A stretch of DNA of 64,000 bases, from assembly GCA_022605955.1 (NCBI GenBank), contig JAKCOZ010000032.1, positions 8,742,001 to 8,806,000 on the forward strand, given 5' to 3'. Positions within the stretch are counted from its first letter, which is position 1; each line of letters starts with the position of its first letter. Shown in pieces: positions 12,061 to 22,615 of this stretch. Position numbers and translations under genes: made by a program. The notes under the pieces were generated by a model. The model was not told the DNA's origin. It did no database searches and was given only the letters and a program-made list of their open reading frames with translations. This stretch comes from Rallus limicola (taxonomy: Eukaryota; Chordata; Aves; Gruiformes; Rallidae).

Positions 12061-15000
12061 ATTCCTGTAAAAATCCCAAACAGTGTATGAAGAACATTAG
12101 AACTCTAGCAGACAGCTTTAGAATGAGCTGTTCAAATGCCTTGTAAGCCTATAAAGGTCTAAGCCTTGTTATGTGTGGGATTTGTGGTACTGACAGTGTA
12201 AATTGTCACCTTTCTGTGTATGTTTTTGCTACCTCAGGAGTGGCTTGACCGCCTGACCTCAAACAACATTTTAGTTTAATGATGTTCAAACTTCCAAAGG
12301 AGAATTAATTTGGTTTTGAATGAGAGATGCATCTAAATGAGTTATCAAGCAGAAAGGTGGAGAGACAGCAGGAAATTTGACTTGACTATACTGAAAGCTG
12401 TGGCTGGCTACAGAAGGGACAATGTAGCTTACCTGATGTCCCTATAGCTTATTTACTATTTTTAGGGAATATTTATGTGTTTTATGCTTCCATTGATATG
12501 CAGTTTGCTCTGCTTTATTACCAGTAACATCCACTTAACCAGGCCTGAAGCATATTTCATTGTATTTTTGCACTGAACTCATTCCGAGTCAATGCAAGCT
12601 TTCTCCCTAAAATCAGCAATATTATCTGGTTTAGGTTTAGATTAACTTTTTTCCACCTCTGCAATTATAGACAAATAAATATACTTTTAAAAAAGTTTTT
12701 AAGAGGACTGATGATTCCCCAACCCCTCCACACCCCTTCCCCCCCTCTCATTTCTGGATCCTGATTCTAAAATTGAGATGCACACAGAGAACAGGAGATA
12801 GACTGACTGACCTATTTCACGCAGGGCTCTGAAGAATGTGACTTGGGCAGGAAAATGCCTTTAAATTTGAGCCTGCTATGTGCTGAAACTATCTCTGTGC
12901 TTGTTGGGTAGTCAGCCTTCTGAGAGAAAAATAGCGGGGAGGAGATCAATGGCATCTCATCTAGCTTGACTTATAAGAGAGTTGTTATCTTTAGGTGAAT
13001 ATAAATATAAGAAGAATGCCTTAAAGCATATCCAACTCTTCTCTAGCTCTTTGCAACTGCGGTAGCAATTATGAAAGCCAGTGGGTTCTTTTTCATTTGT
13101 AAGTGTTTGATAGAACTTTAGAGACTGAGAGATGAGTCATTGCAGGCTCAGGAGTTTCTTCTCAGAGTTGGAAACAAACTTCTAGAAGTTGAGGCTGTCA
13201 GCTTGGAGAATGAATCTTGAATTTAGATGCTCAGATCTTTTGCTGTTGACCATATTGGATCCTTTCCAATGATTATTTGTGTGAGGTGGTGACAAAGGAC
13301 CTTGTTGTCCGCCTGATTGTGCTCTTCTGATGGAGTACGGTGATTGACTGGTCAAACCAGGGATTTCCTGGCTTTAGGGTCCTGCACAAAGTGTGCTCCA
13401 ACCTACCTTGACATTCAGGGTTGTCTTTTCATACAGGGCAGTCTGACAGCTAAAAAAAGTCAGTGGGAAAGGAATCTTATTTTCCCATTAAAAAGAAAAT
13501 GGTGTTTTTATCGTTTGTGTGTACTGGAAAGACTGTGTGTGGTGCAGATGTACCTAGATTTTTGTAGTAATCAGGATCTTGCTTTTGATGTTACTAACTT
13601 AACACATTTGTAATAGTGTTTGTTTTCGTAAATTCTTTATATGAAGCTGACACATCAAACCTGTGCTTCAAAAATCTCAAAACCTTCCGTGTTCAAACTG
13701 GAACTGTGTAGAACCCCACCCCCTGTCTGACCATTGTCCCTGTAGGACGGGCTTGATTTCAGTTCAGGTGTCTTCTGTTGGGTTGTCAGCTCTTAATTTT
13801 GTTGGAATTGCTGTTAAATTGTTCTGTATCTGTTGAATATCTGAGGTGACAAGTAACTAATATGGAGATGACAGCTTTAGGGGGGCATGCTCAACTTAAA
13901 TGTCATGTTCTGTGTTATACATGTTACATACGGATGGTAGGCATAGGTTTCCCATCTAGCTCTGTACGTCTTTTTTGCCTCAGAAATCACAACCCCCTTT
14001 GCTCCTTGTAGAAAATCAAAAGAATAGGAGCTAGTTTTCCTTTCTGTCCTGTGTTTGAACTTTCTTGGTGTCCAGGCATCTGAAGACAGCCAGGGGTGGA
14101 TTAGTCACATTGTACATCCCAGGATGGACCAGGTTGATGGTCTGCATGGGTAAAATATAAGCGATTTATACTGTAAGAAAGCTACATCATAGCTTCACAG
14201 GAGATGTTTGTCATTGCCAGCAAATAACTTTCTCTAGACCTCTTGATGCTGTTAAAGGCAGCGATAAACACCATTTGTGCTGGAAGCTGTGAAATGTTCC
14301 TGTACGTACCAGCCTTAACATCTCAGGCTCTGGGTCCCTTTGAACCATCTCCCACTCCAGTGCAGGTGGCTCATTTTCAGTGGGAACAGTAAGCATGGAT
14401 TCAGCATTTTGCCAGGACAGACTCTAACGGGTCAGGTGGTGCAAGGGAACAGAACTTGGAAAGAGAGTATACAAAATCTGCGTGTCAGAGACTTGTCTTG
14501 TGGTCTAGCAAGGAAAGAGGCTCATTTGCTTGGATGTTTTCTTGATTAGATCAAGGATTTTGAGACAGAAGGAACTGAATCCAAAATGCAATTTTCACTC
14601 TGGTTTTAATTGCTCCAATGTGTGACTTTCAGGAGATACTTTTTCTCTATAACCGTGTTAGGGCTGATCACTTTACAGGGACAGAGCTTCAGTCCTTGCA
14701 AATACTGTTCATTAGAGATTCACAACGCAATTTTTGCAGAAATATGAGGTGGTTTAGTCTTCACGGGTGTGACCAAGAGGAAGGGGCATCATGCAGGCTG
14801 AAACCAGTCTAGTCTGGTGGAAAACATATTGTAGTCACCCACTTGGAACAGGGCCGGTTATAGGGACATTCCAAACAGTATAATATTTTTGGCTACTTTA
14901 TCATGCACAATACAATAATATAATCGAAGAAAGTTGATGAATGTGTTGCATGATAGGGCAAATAATTAGAGATGGATTTGGTTGGTTTTCAGCCAATAAT

Positions 15001-15654
15001 TAAATCATTTCTCATGCTGCAATCATATTCAAAATAGCTGGCCTTTCCTAGCCAAAAGCTTTTTCCTTTGAATTGTCAGGCAACGGGAACAGAGATTTTC
15101 CTCTTGCCCTGCAGTTGTATTTAGGGCTGTGATCCCAAAAGCATCTCTCTGAAGGATAATTAGCAGCAGAACTGCAGATAGCCATTGCCCCCAGGCTGTC
15201 ACACTCTTATCAGAAGGAAAACACGTATGGTAGGATGGTATGCAAAGCATGAGTACCAGCTGTAATTGTTTGCACAAAGATGATCACCTTCTCATCTGGT
15301 ACAACCAACCTCCTTTCCAATAAAGAAGATACAAGTGAATTTCTTTTTTTTAATTCAGATTTAGCTACGAGGTAGTAGTGAGATACAAAGGATGCAGCCA
15401 CTTGGAGGATGGATGAAATCTCCCAGAGAAAATAATGCGGCTGGTTTATTTCACATGATTCAGATATTGCTGTTAACTGGCATGGGGAGTTTATTTGAAA
15501 TTAAAAAAACCAAATTCATCCCTTACCAAGTGAGTGTAACAAGTTTGCTTAGAGAAAAATTCTAAATTAACCTCAGAGCAAAAATCTATAAAAAGCCAAG
15601 GACCTCCAATTTCCAATGCAGCACTTGGTGCCCATCAGAGTTTAACCTTACTGC

Positions 15655-15725
15655 AAAAAAACCCACAAAAAACACCAAGCAAACACAAAACTCCACCCCA
15701 AAACCCAAACCAAACCCAAAAAGCC
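15655..15725 (+). repeat. A/C-rich low-complexity tract
   Basis: Irregular runs of A with interspersed CCC and CAAA over about 70 bases. A similar A/C-rich tract lies at 62128-62168. No repeat unit is constant. Confidence 0.75.
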
Positions 15726-16912
15726 AGTTGCAGTAAACCCGTTCTTATCAAAACAAGCAAAACATTATAATCTGTTTCCTCAGATCTTCTCATGCTGCTG
15801 CGAGATTAGTTCTGTTGAACACGATTCCAAATGGAAGTAACAGAAGTTCATCCCTCAAAATGAGGTCATTGCCTCCCCCCTCCCAACAAATGTTAGGCAT
15901 GGTTAGCATCTTTTTGTTGGGACTCAAGCCAGAATGCATCCTGCTCTGGCACAATGGGAACCTGCTGGGGGTTTCCCTTCACAACAGCTACTGTTAAAGA
16001 TGGAGTAACAAACAAAACCCTGCTCCCAATGTGGGAAAAAAAAAAAAAAAAAGGACTGGATTTTTAATCTGAAAAAGAAGCCGCTGTCAGCAGAACACAA
16101 AGGGAAGAGAAACGGGCGTAATAAAAATGCTATCAGTACGAGAGGGGGCCTGCGCGTGGTGAAATTAATGGCTCTGCACTCTTGAGGGTTTGCTAAATGA
16201 TGCGTGTTCTCTGTTTTCTGAGAAGACCCTCACTAGTCCCACGGAAAATCCAAGGCAGACCCTGGGTTGACAGTCAAAGCAAATTTCCTACCCATTTTTG
16301 TCTTCCCTTATGCTAAACAGTGTCTTTGCTGGGAGCACTCGGTGAAAAAAATAGTGAATATGTATTTGCAGACATGAGTCAGCATCGCCGCTTTCTGTTT
16401 TAAAATGGAGGCTTAAGATATACTATCTGAGTGATTTAGGAGTAAGCCTTTCCTGGAATAGAAATGGTTTTAACTCAGGTCGCTTTTCCTCAAAACAGGG
16501 AAACAGTTCTCAGGTCTGACCCTGGCATGCTGGCAGCTCTGCCTGGGAAAGGGAGGGAGTACTGCTGCCAGCACGGCTTACCCAGCCTCAGCTCTTCCCA
16601 GAGATGTCTCTGGGATGAAGGCTGGTGAAATTAAGCTCCAGACTGGAAAATCTGTTGTGGGCTGCAAGCAGCCTGCAGCTTGCAAGCTCATCAGCTTGCT
16701 TTACGTTAGAGAATTGAATTTTTATAGCATAGCATGTTTAAAGGGGAGTACACATATTTAAAAGCAATATGCATTGCATAAAGACTACATTTGTTAGCCA
16801 ATCATCTGCACTTATGCGTCTCAAAACTAGAAATTGTCCCTTTTTTTTCTAAGAAAGTGCTGGGGGGAGAAGTTCTGCTGTCTGTGAAGAAAAAGCCTGA
16901 TATTATACACAT

Positions 16913-16975
16913 ATCACAGAATGGAGAGGGACCTCAAGAGATCATTGAGTTCAACCCCATCAGTACTGGGGTACC
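16913..16975 (-). mobile_element. Short CR1 3'-end fragment, antisense
   Basis: ATCACAGAATGGAGAGGGAC, then CTCAAGAGATCATTGAGTTC, matches the antisense CR1 terminus and resembles the fragment at 40050. It ends before a C9 run at 16988. Confidence 0.75.
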
Positions 16976-18879
16976 CTCTTGTAGATCCCCCCCCCCCTAT
17001 TATGAAATACTGCCTGTATATCCATGCCACAACTAAAGGCTGTGCACAGGATCTGAGCTCTATTTCTCCAAGAATTGAAACACTTGTAAGAATCTTGATT
17101 TTTAATTTGAGTCTGGAGATAGGGATTGAAGGGGTAGCCTCCCCTGGGAGCACAGGAGGGAGCAGGAAAAGGCTTCTTTGGGGACACGGCCTGATGGGAG
17201 GAAGGGCTGCAATCTTTGTGGCTGACTGCAAGATCATCTAAGGGTGCTTTGATGTATGTCCCATGCCTGTTGTTCTCTTGATATTTGTCAAGACAGTGGA
17301 GAATCAAAAGTCAATTTAAATGTTGGGATTGATTTTTTTTAAAAAGGGGGAGGGGGGGGGCTGTGGATCTGGATGGATTGCTAGCATACAGAATGCCTTT
17401 CTCAGGAATATTGGGGTTTAAGTAATAAGGACTGTAGAAGAATTTGACTAGGTCTGTTAGGGGAATGTCCTGTAGGCACGCTGTCCTTGTGGGGTTCATC
17501 TCTGTGACACCAGCTAACGGTGAAGTGAGAATAGTTGCTTGCAGAGGGAGCAGTTACCTGTGCCATTGTCTGGAGTGATGTCTGGGAACCTAAAATCCCT
17601 TCTTCCCTCTCTGCAGTTAAGATAACAGGTCCTTGATCAGCCCGTGACATGGGCTGCCAGGCATGAGGGCAACCCAGATAAATAATTATTAACATTATTG
17701 TTACTCTTGTTTGATCTCTTAAACCCTTCAGAGATTGGAGCTTGGGCTCTGATGCTGCTCTTGTCTGTACAATACAGAGGCAATTACAGCCTCTGTCAGG
17801 GACTCAGTGAGGCTTTCTTTTAAACAAAATAGTGTTAATTGGAAACGACGTTTTTCTACTCTATTGTGCTATTAAAAAATACACTTAAAGTCAAAATGAG
17901 GAAAGTTTTGGTTCAGAAATGTTGAAAGTTTTGGGTTTGATCAACTTTTACTGACCCTTACACTTGGCTTTTGTGGAAGTCGGAGAGCATCCATTGGTGG
18001 TTCTGGGGTTTGGAAGTGCAACGCCTTAAAAATAAGGGTATTCAAGGCATTTTGTGAGGTAGAAAAAGCTTGTGAGACTTCCCTCTCGGAGCAGGTCTGA
18101 AGTAATGCCTTAATTATCAGGAACGTGGAAGCTGGCCTTGCTGCTTTAAGAGTGGCTGGAATTTGCTTTTGGTTTCCAAAACACATTCACATAACTGGAA
18201 ACCAGTAAGGTGGAAACTGGAAGTGCCAACTCAGCTCAGCTGAAGTGTGCGTGAGTTTGTGTTGTCCCCAGCATGCTGTTAAATGGCCGCTTCTATGGGT
18301 GCTTCCTAGATGTCATTGTAGTGCCCACACATGTTGGTGCTGCCTTTTCGGTATGGTGCCCTGGGGAGAATGTCCCTGTCTGAGTGGCGGGAGCACAGGC
18401 TGATGGGTGAGCAGGGGGCTGTGCAGAGCATCCCACCAGCCCCCGCTGCTCAGGTGGCAACCAGGCTGCTGGTGTCAGTGATGCTCCCAGCCAGTTTGAG
18501 CAAAGGGAATGAGTTCTGAGTGGTGACTGGCAAAGGAGGGCATTCTGTTTGCTTGAGAGATTTCAGGAATTTGTGCATCACTTAGTACCACCTGAGCTAG
18601 CTTGATTTGAAACATTTTTATATGTCCCCAGGCTGGAAGTGTCACCTAACCTTTGTTGTAGCCCCCATTAGCAAGTGCTTCCAAGAGAAGTCCTTAAAAG
18701 ACACAGACATTGCTCTCCCTCTACAGTGAAACAGCAGTTTAGCTATTAACGAGAACATCATCTATCTATCACTCCTCCATTTTGTTTGAGCAAATAGAAA
18801 GGCACAAATGTTCCTGAGCATGAACAGTGTTTCTTGCCTGGCACACCTCGGGGTGACTGGTGGGAACTGATTTGCTTTG

Positions 18880-19330
18880 GTGGTGCATCCCCTCCCCATG
18901 TCGAAGCGGCTGTAAACAGCTGACGTAAATTATCGTCCCCTGCTGACTGTGCCAAACAGCCATGCCATTACCCTGGGACAAAAAAGGGCTCACAGTCTAT
19001 TAAGTCCTCCCTCATACCTTTGGTAATGCTGATAAAATGCTGACCTGTTTTTTTACCCCAGTGGCTGCTGTTGCTAAGCGCCGAGAAAATGACCTGTCTC
19101 CTGTAATCATCCGCATCACCCAGTTCAGATGATCTTCCAAACTAAATCACTTTACCGCACCTCTCACGGCAGCCTGGCTTTTCCCCACAGCCTTTACAGT
19201 TCTGACCACGTCGTTTTGTGGCAGCACCTTGATTTAGACAGGACCCTAATTAAACAGTGGTATTTGGGCCCACTTGGTTAGCAGCCAATGGCAGAGGTGG
19301 GTTTGGAATGATCAGTGGGACATGCTTGGA
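18880..19330. promoter_or_regulatory. Candidate intronic regulatory block upstream of the first visible exon
   Basis: This repeat-free, mildly CpG-retaining block lies 1.6-2.1 kb upstream of the exon at 20967. Visible motifs are overlapping CAGCTG (18917-18922) and TGACGTAA (18921-18928), an E-box and a CRE-like site, plus homeodomain-type TAAT sites near 19247 and 19330-19340. All motifs are short and expected by chance. The call is inference only. Confidence 0.2.
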
Positions 19331-19898
19331 TAATAATGATTAAGAGCAGGTAAGGTTGTAAATTGCCATCACGAAGTGAAACACCACGTATGGCAAGCTG
19401 GGGAGAACATGCCAAGTCTGGAGGTAACGGTTCTCTTTTTGGAAGAGAGAGCTTGCTGCGTTGGCACTACCAGTAAACCAGCCTTGTAGCTTGTACCTGT
19501 ACAAAGAAGGGAGCAGACTTCGTACCCACTTCTCCTTTTGCTTTCATTACGCCCATGATTGCTTCATCCTGCATGGGAAGGTGACTTCAGGTGGGCCTGA
19601 AGCAGTGTCTGCACAGAATGTCCAGTTTGCAACAGCTGCGTTGAGGGGAGGGGAGATCAGTATGGCAAATGCAGGAAATAGGGAATGGAAAAGAAAAGAG
19701 AAAGGATTATTTGTGCACTGGATAAGTACCTGAGCTTTGGTGTCAGGGTGTTTTATGGTTCTCAGCAATTGCTACCTTGAATTTTTTTCTCTAAAGGTAA
19801 TTGTTGCACTCTTTCAGAACTCCAAAGGACCATAAAGCACTTAAAATTATAGTGATGTAAGCTTTGGATGAAATGGTACTGAAGGGAGAAGAAGGAGG

Positions 19899-19914
19899 GA
19901 AAAAAAAAAAAAAG
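19899..19914 (+). repeat. Poly(A) tract
   Basis: A run of about 14 A within a purine-rich context. No upstream retroelement body was recognised. Confidence 0.7.
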
Positions 19915-20966
19915 ACAACAATTCTTGCTATACTAATGGAGAAGAGGGGACAAAAATGTGTTGGCTGCCCAAGATACCAGGAGAAGCCATGGTGCAGATA
20001 AAAATCAAAGATTATACAATTTGTCCCTCTTGAAATCTAACCCAGCTTGTGCCGCTTGCTCCAAGGCAGGATCAGCATTATCTAAACCGTCCTCACTGGA
20101 TATTTGCATAACTTGTTGTTAAAACCCTCTGGGGATGGGAATTACTTTCAGCGATCTCTTTCATGATTTAACTGTCTTTTCTGCCATCCTCACGTTCAAG
20201 CTGAAGCCATCCTAAAGCAAATTTGCACAGCTAACTTTAAAGCAAGATCTGGGGGAGGGGGGGGGGAAGACCCAAAACTTACCCCATAGCTAAAAATCCC
20301 AACCCAAATCCAGTGTTTAGATAATCCCTGTATCCAGGGATCTCAGGCTTCTACAGTTACTGTGGACAGAGACTGTAAACAAAATGTGCCATAAAATGAG
20401 GGAGGATGGAGAAAATAAAATGTAATCGGACATTAGATTTTTTTAAATGCCTTAATTCATCGAGCTTGGTTTTCCATTAGGGTATTCCAGCCTTTCAAAC
20501 AGAATATGTCAGGGTTTTCTTAAACCTGTGGCATGAGATCTCACAGTACTGGTCTGGCCTGTTCAGCTTGGACAGCGAAGGTGATGAGGCACTTTTGGAA
20601 AGAGCAGAGTGGTTTCCATGGAGTCCTCTCCTGAGCTGCACCGTGTTTGTCTTCCTTGCTGGGTACCAGATGTGTCCCTGGCTACTAGCCTTGCATGTGA
20701 GATGGTGCTGCATAATTCACGCTTGTGTATGAAGTCAAACCTTGTGCTGCCTCATCAGGTGGAGCAGCCTGTTTGCAGCAGGGGGACTCTGCATAAGCAA
20801 GGAGGGCAGGATGTGACCCGTGTTTGATAAGGCAGTTTGGGATCCCTTTTTTGCCTCGTTAGAAGTATGTGTGATATGATGTATCATTAGTAACTTGTTT
20901 GCCAAGGGTATGTGTCTTTATCTTGTGCTGTAATTTCTAAGGGGACTTCTTTCTTTTTTCTTGTAG

Positions 20967-21068
20967 TCTGACACAAATGCAAGTTACCTGAGAGCTGCTC
21001 GAGCTGGCAACTTGGAAAAGGCTCTCGACTACTTAAAAAGTGGAGTGGACATCAACATTTCAAATCAG
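20967..21068 (+). CDS. ANK3: ANK3 exon: ankyrin repeat 1 (first visible exon)
   Basis: The exon has 34 codons, phase 0 at both ends. It starts [20 protein letters not shown] and ends INISNQ. This is the start of the membrane-binding domain shared by all ankyrins, where an AARAGN-type helix opens the 24-repeat solenoid. The acceptor (TTTTCTTGTAG) is strong. The donor after CAG reads GTTGAA, which lacks the usual purine at +3 and G at +5, so it is weak. In family members I recall Cys where this copy has Ser in INISNQ. The initiator methionine is outside the window in an isoform-specific exon. Ankyrin-G tethers voltage-gated sodium and KCNQ2/3 channels and L1-family adhesion molecules to the spectrin cytoskeleton at axon initial segments and nodes. 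Confidence 0.97.
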
Positions 21069-21474
21069 GTTGAAGAATGTTTTGATGAAATTTGCTGGAT
21101 AAATGGGTTTTGAGCTATTCTTACAGATATTATACAATTAAAACTTTCTTTTTTTACCCCTTACCACCACACTTCGCTCCCACTTGGGAGAATGTTGTGC
21201 TATTTCATGTTATCTTTCATTCCGTTTGTATTATGTCAGGTCATGCGACAGCACTCAGAACTTGAGACCCCAGACCTAGTATATTCTGACTTAATTCACA
21301 CTCTTCCCTTGTAATCCAGTTCTCACATAGTTTGTGTAAGAATAGCTTTTGGAAGCCCTCCCTCTCACTGGGATATAATTAGTTTCATGATGTGGTTTTT
21401 GCTACGCTGGAAAGCCTTTGCCAATCTCTTCCATTACATTTCTTTATTTCCTTCTCTTTTTTTTTTGTTATCAG
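21069..21474 (+). other. ANK3: Short ANK3 intron (406 bp)
   Basis: No repeat was recognised. It carries a pyrimidine-rich 3' end with a TTATCAG acceptor. The weak GTTGAA donor paired with a short intron suggests recognition by intron definition, which is inference. Confidence 0.9.
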
Positions 21475-21573
21475 AATGGGTTGAACGCTCTCCATCTTGC
21501 TTCCAAAGAAGGGCACGTAGAAGTTGTCTCTGAACTGATACAGCGAGGTGCCAGTGTGGATGCAGCGACAAAG
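21475..21573 (+). CDS. ANK3: ANK3 exon: ankyrin repeat 2
   Basis: The exon has 33 codons in phase 0-0, exactly one ankyrin repeat. It reads [20 protein letters not shown] and continues to a close in SVDAATK. The ankyrin signature is clear: ALHLA helix start, G-H at the turn, V-V-x-E-L second helix, and G-A-x-V-D in the beta hairpin. The residues after ALHLA ([12 protein letters not shown]) are those I recall for ankyrin-G; ankyrin-B has a different run here. The donor is GTTAGC, with T at +3. The open frame continues past the donor to 21636, but that extension is intronic and resembles no ankyrin. Confidence 0.97.
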
Positions 21574-21953
21574 GTTAGCCAGGCCTATCTAATTGTTCTC
21601 ACCTCCATGCGTGGGCACAAAGTGTCAGTCAACTGACTGTGGGCATTACTGCAGCAATATTTGCCCATTATTGCTGGTGAATTATTTTCCACTGGTGAAT
21701 TGGTCTCAATAATTGTTTAATGGAAACCCTTTAGGTTATAGTAACTGTTGCAGGTTTCTAGGGATGAGATATTACAGAGCAAATTGCAGATTCCTGTCTT
21801 GGTTTCTGCACGTAGCTTTTAGAATAACTTACTCATCAGTTACTCAGTAACTTATTGCAAGAAAGTGTTACTGCAGGAAATTCTTGATAGCATTGTCATG
21901 TATTCAAGTTCAAGTTTTGTTCCCTTTTCAAATGTTACTGTCTCTCATTTCAG
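21574..21953 (+). other. ANK3: Short ANK3 intron (380 bp)
   Basis: AT-rich, with no recognisable repeat. The acceptor is CTCATTTCAG at 21944-21953. Confidence 0.9.
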
Positions 21954-22052
21954 AAAGGAAACACAGCATTGCACATAGCATCCCTTGCTGGACAAGCAGA
22001 AGTAGTCAAAGTCTTGGTTACAAATCGGGCCAATGTCAACGCACAGTCTCAG
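21954..22052 (+). CDS. ANK3: ANK3 exon: ankyrin repeat 3
   Basis: The exon has 33 codons in phase 0-0. It reads [20 protein letters not shown] and ends [10 protein letters not shown]. It is a full ankyrin repeat with TALHIA, an AGQ turn and the NVNAQS finger. The hairpin position usually occupied by Gly in the x-G-A consensus is Arg (TNRAN), seen directly in the codons AAT CGG GCC. The donor GTAAAG is close to consensus. Repeats 1 to 3 are packed into 1.1 kb, after which the introns become long. Confidence 0.97.
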
Positions 22053-22144
22053 GTAAAGTAATATTTCTCTGGTGCTATCACAAACTCACCTCGCATTAAA
22101 ATCCTCCTCCTCTTGCAGACTGCAGGATTAGTGTATTTGGTAGA

Positions 22145-22615
22145 TTCACAGACTCACAGAATCACAGGGGTTGGAAGGGCCCTCCAGAGCTCATCGAGTC
22201 CAAAGCAGGGTCCCTAGGATAGGTCACACAGGTTGGCATCCAGATGGGACTGGAATATCTCCAGAGACAGGAGACCCTACACCCCCTTGGGCAGCCTGTC
22301 ACAGGGCTCTGTCACCCCCACCAGGAAGAAGTTCTTCTGCAGATTGGTGAGGAACTTCCCGTGCTCCAACTTGAGGCCACTGTCCCTTGTCCTGTCCCCA
22401 CAGACACTGAGCAGAGGCTGGCCATGTCCCCCTGTGTCCCACATTTCAGCTATTGATAAACACTGATCAGATCCCTTCTCAGTCTTCTTTTCTTCAGGCT
22501 GCACAACCCCAGCTCACTCAGCCTTTCCTTGTAGGGGAGCTGATCCAGGCCATTCATCTTAGTGGCCCTCCGCTGGACCCTTTCCAGGAGATCTTTTCTG
22601 TACTGGGATCTCATT
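22145..22615 (-). mobile_element. CR1 LINE 3' end, antisense
   Basis: Begins with the terminal units TTCACAGACTCACAGAATCA, then GGGGTTGGAAGGGCCCTCCA, AGTCCAAAGCAGGGTCCC and TTGGGCAGCCTGTCACAGGG, and ends near TCTGTACTGGGAT. It starts about 90 bases after the repeat-3 exon donor. This subfamily differs from the copies at 3128 and 27311. Confidence 0.94.

Larger units (their letters stand above)
1..20966 (+). other. ANK3: 3' part of a long 5' intron of ANK3
   Basis: No exon could be supported in this 21-kb stretch. It ends with a strong polypyrimidine tract and TAG acceptor at 20964-20966. The reading frame of the next exon needs an upstream exon ending in phase 0, consistent with the family, where alternative short N-terminal exons (often Lys/Arg-rich) are spliced to this point over very long introns. 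I looked for a short ATG-led basic exon ending at a GT and found none convincing. Contents: CR1 pieces near 2926, 3128, 6553, 11436, 11899 and 16913; A/C-rich or homopolymer tracts near 7547, 15655, 16029 and 19899; a 28-bp tandem duplication at 8105; and three stretches that look conserved or regulatory (5815-6180, 16070-16230, 18880-19330). The rest, including 10390-11350 and 12060-15650, is unrecognised single-copy-looking DNA. Confidence 0.8.

Noticed and set aside
19662..19733. ATG-led short basic frame (MANAGNREWKRKEKG) considered as an alternative ankyrin first exon
   Set aside because: Ankyrin first exons are short and basic, but no GT donor in phase 0 follows the basic residues, and the residues do not match N-terminal exons I recall.
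21574..21636. Reading frame extending past the repeat-2 exon
   Set aside because: The GT at 21574 lies exactly at the repeat border and the extension has no ankyrin character. It is intron read-through.
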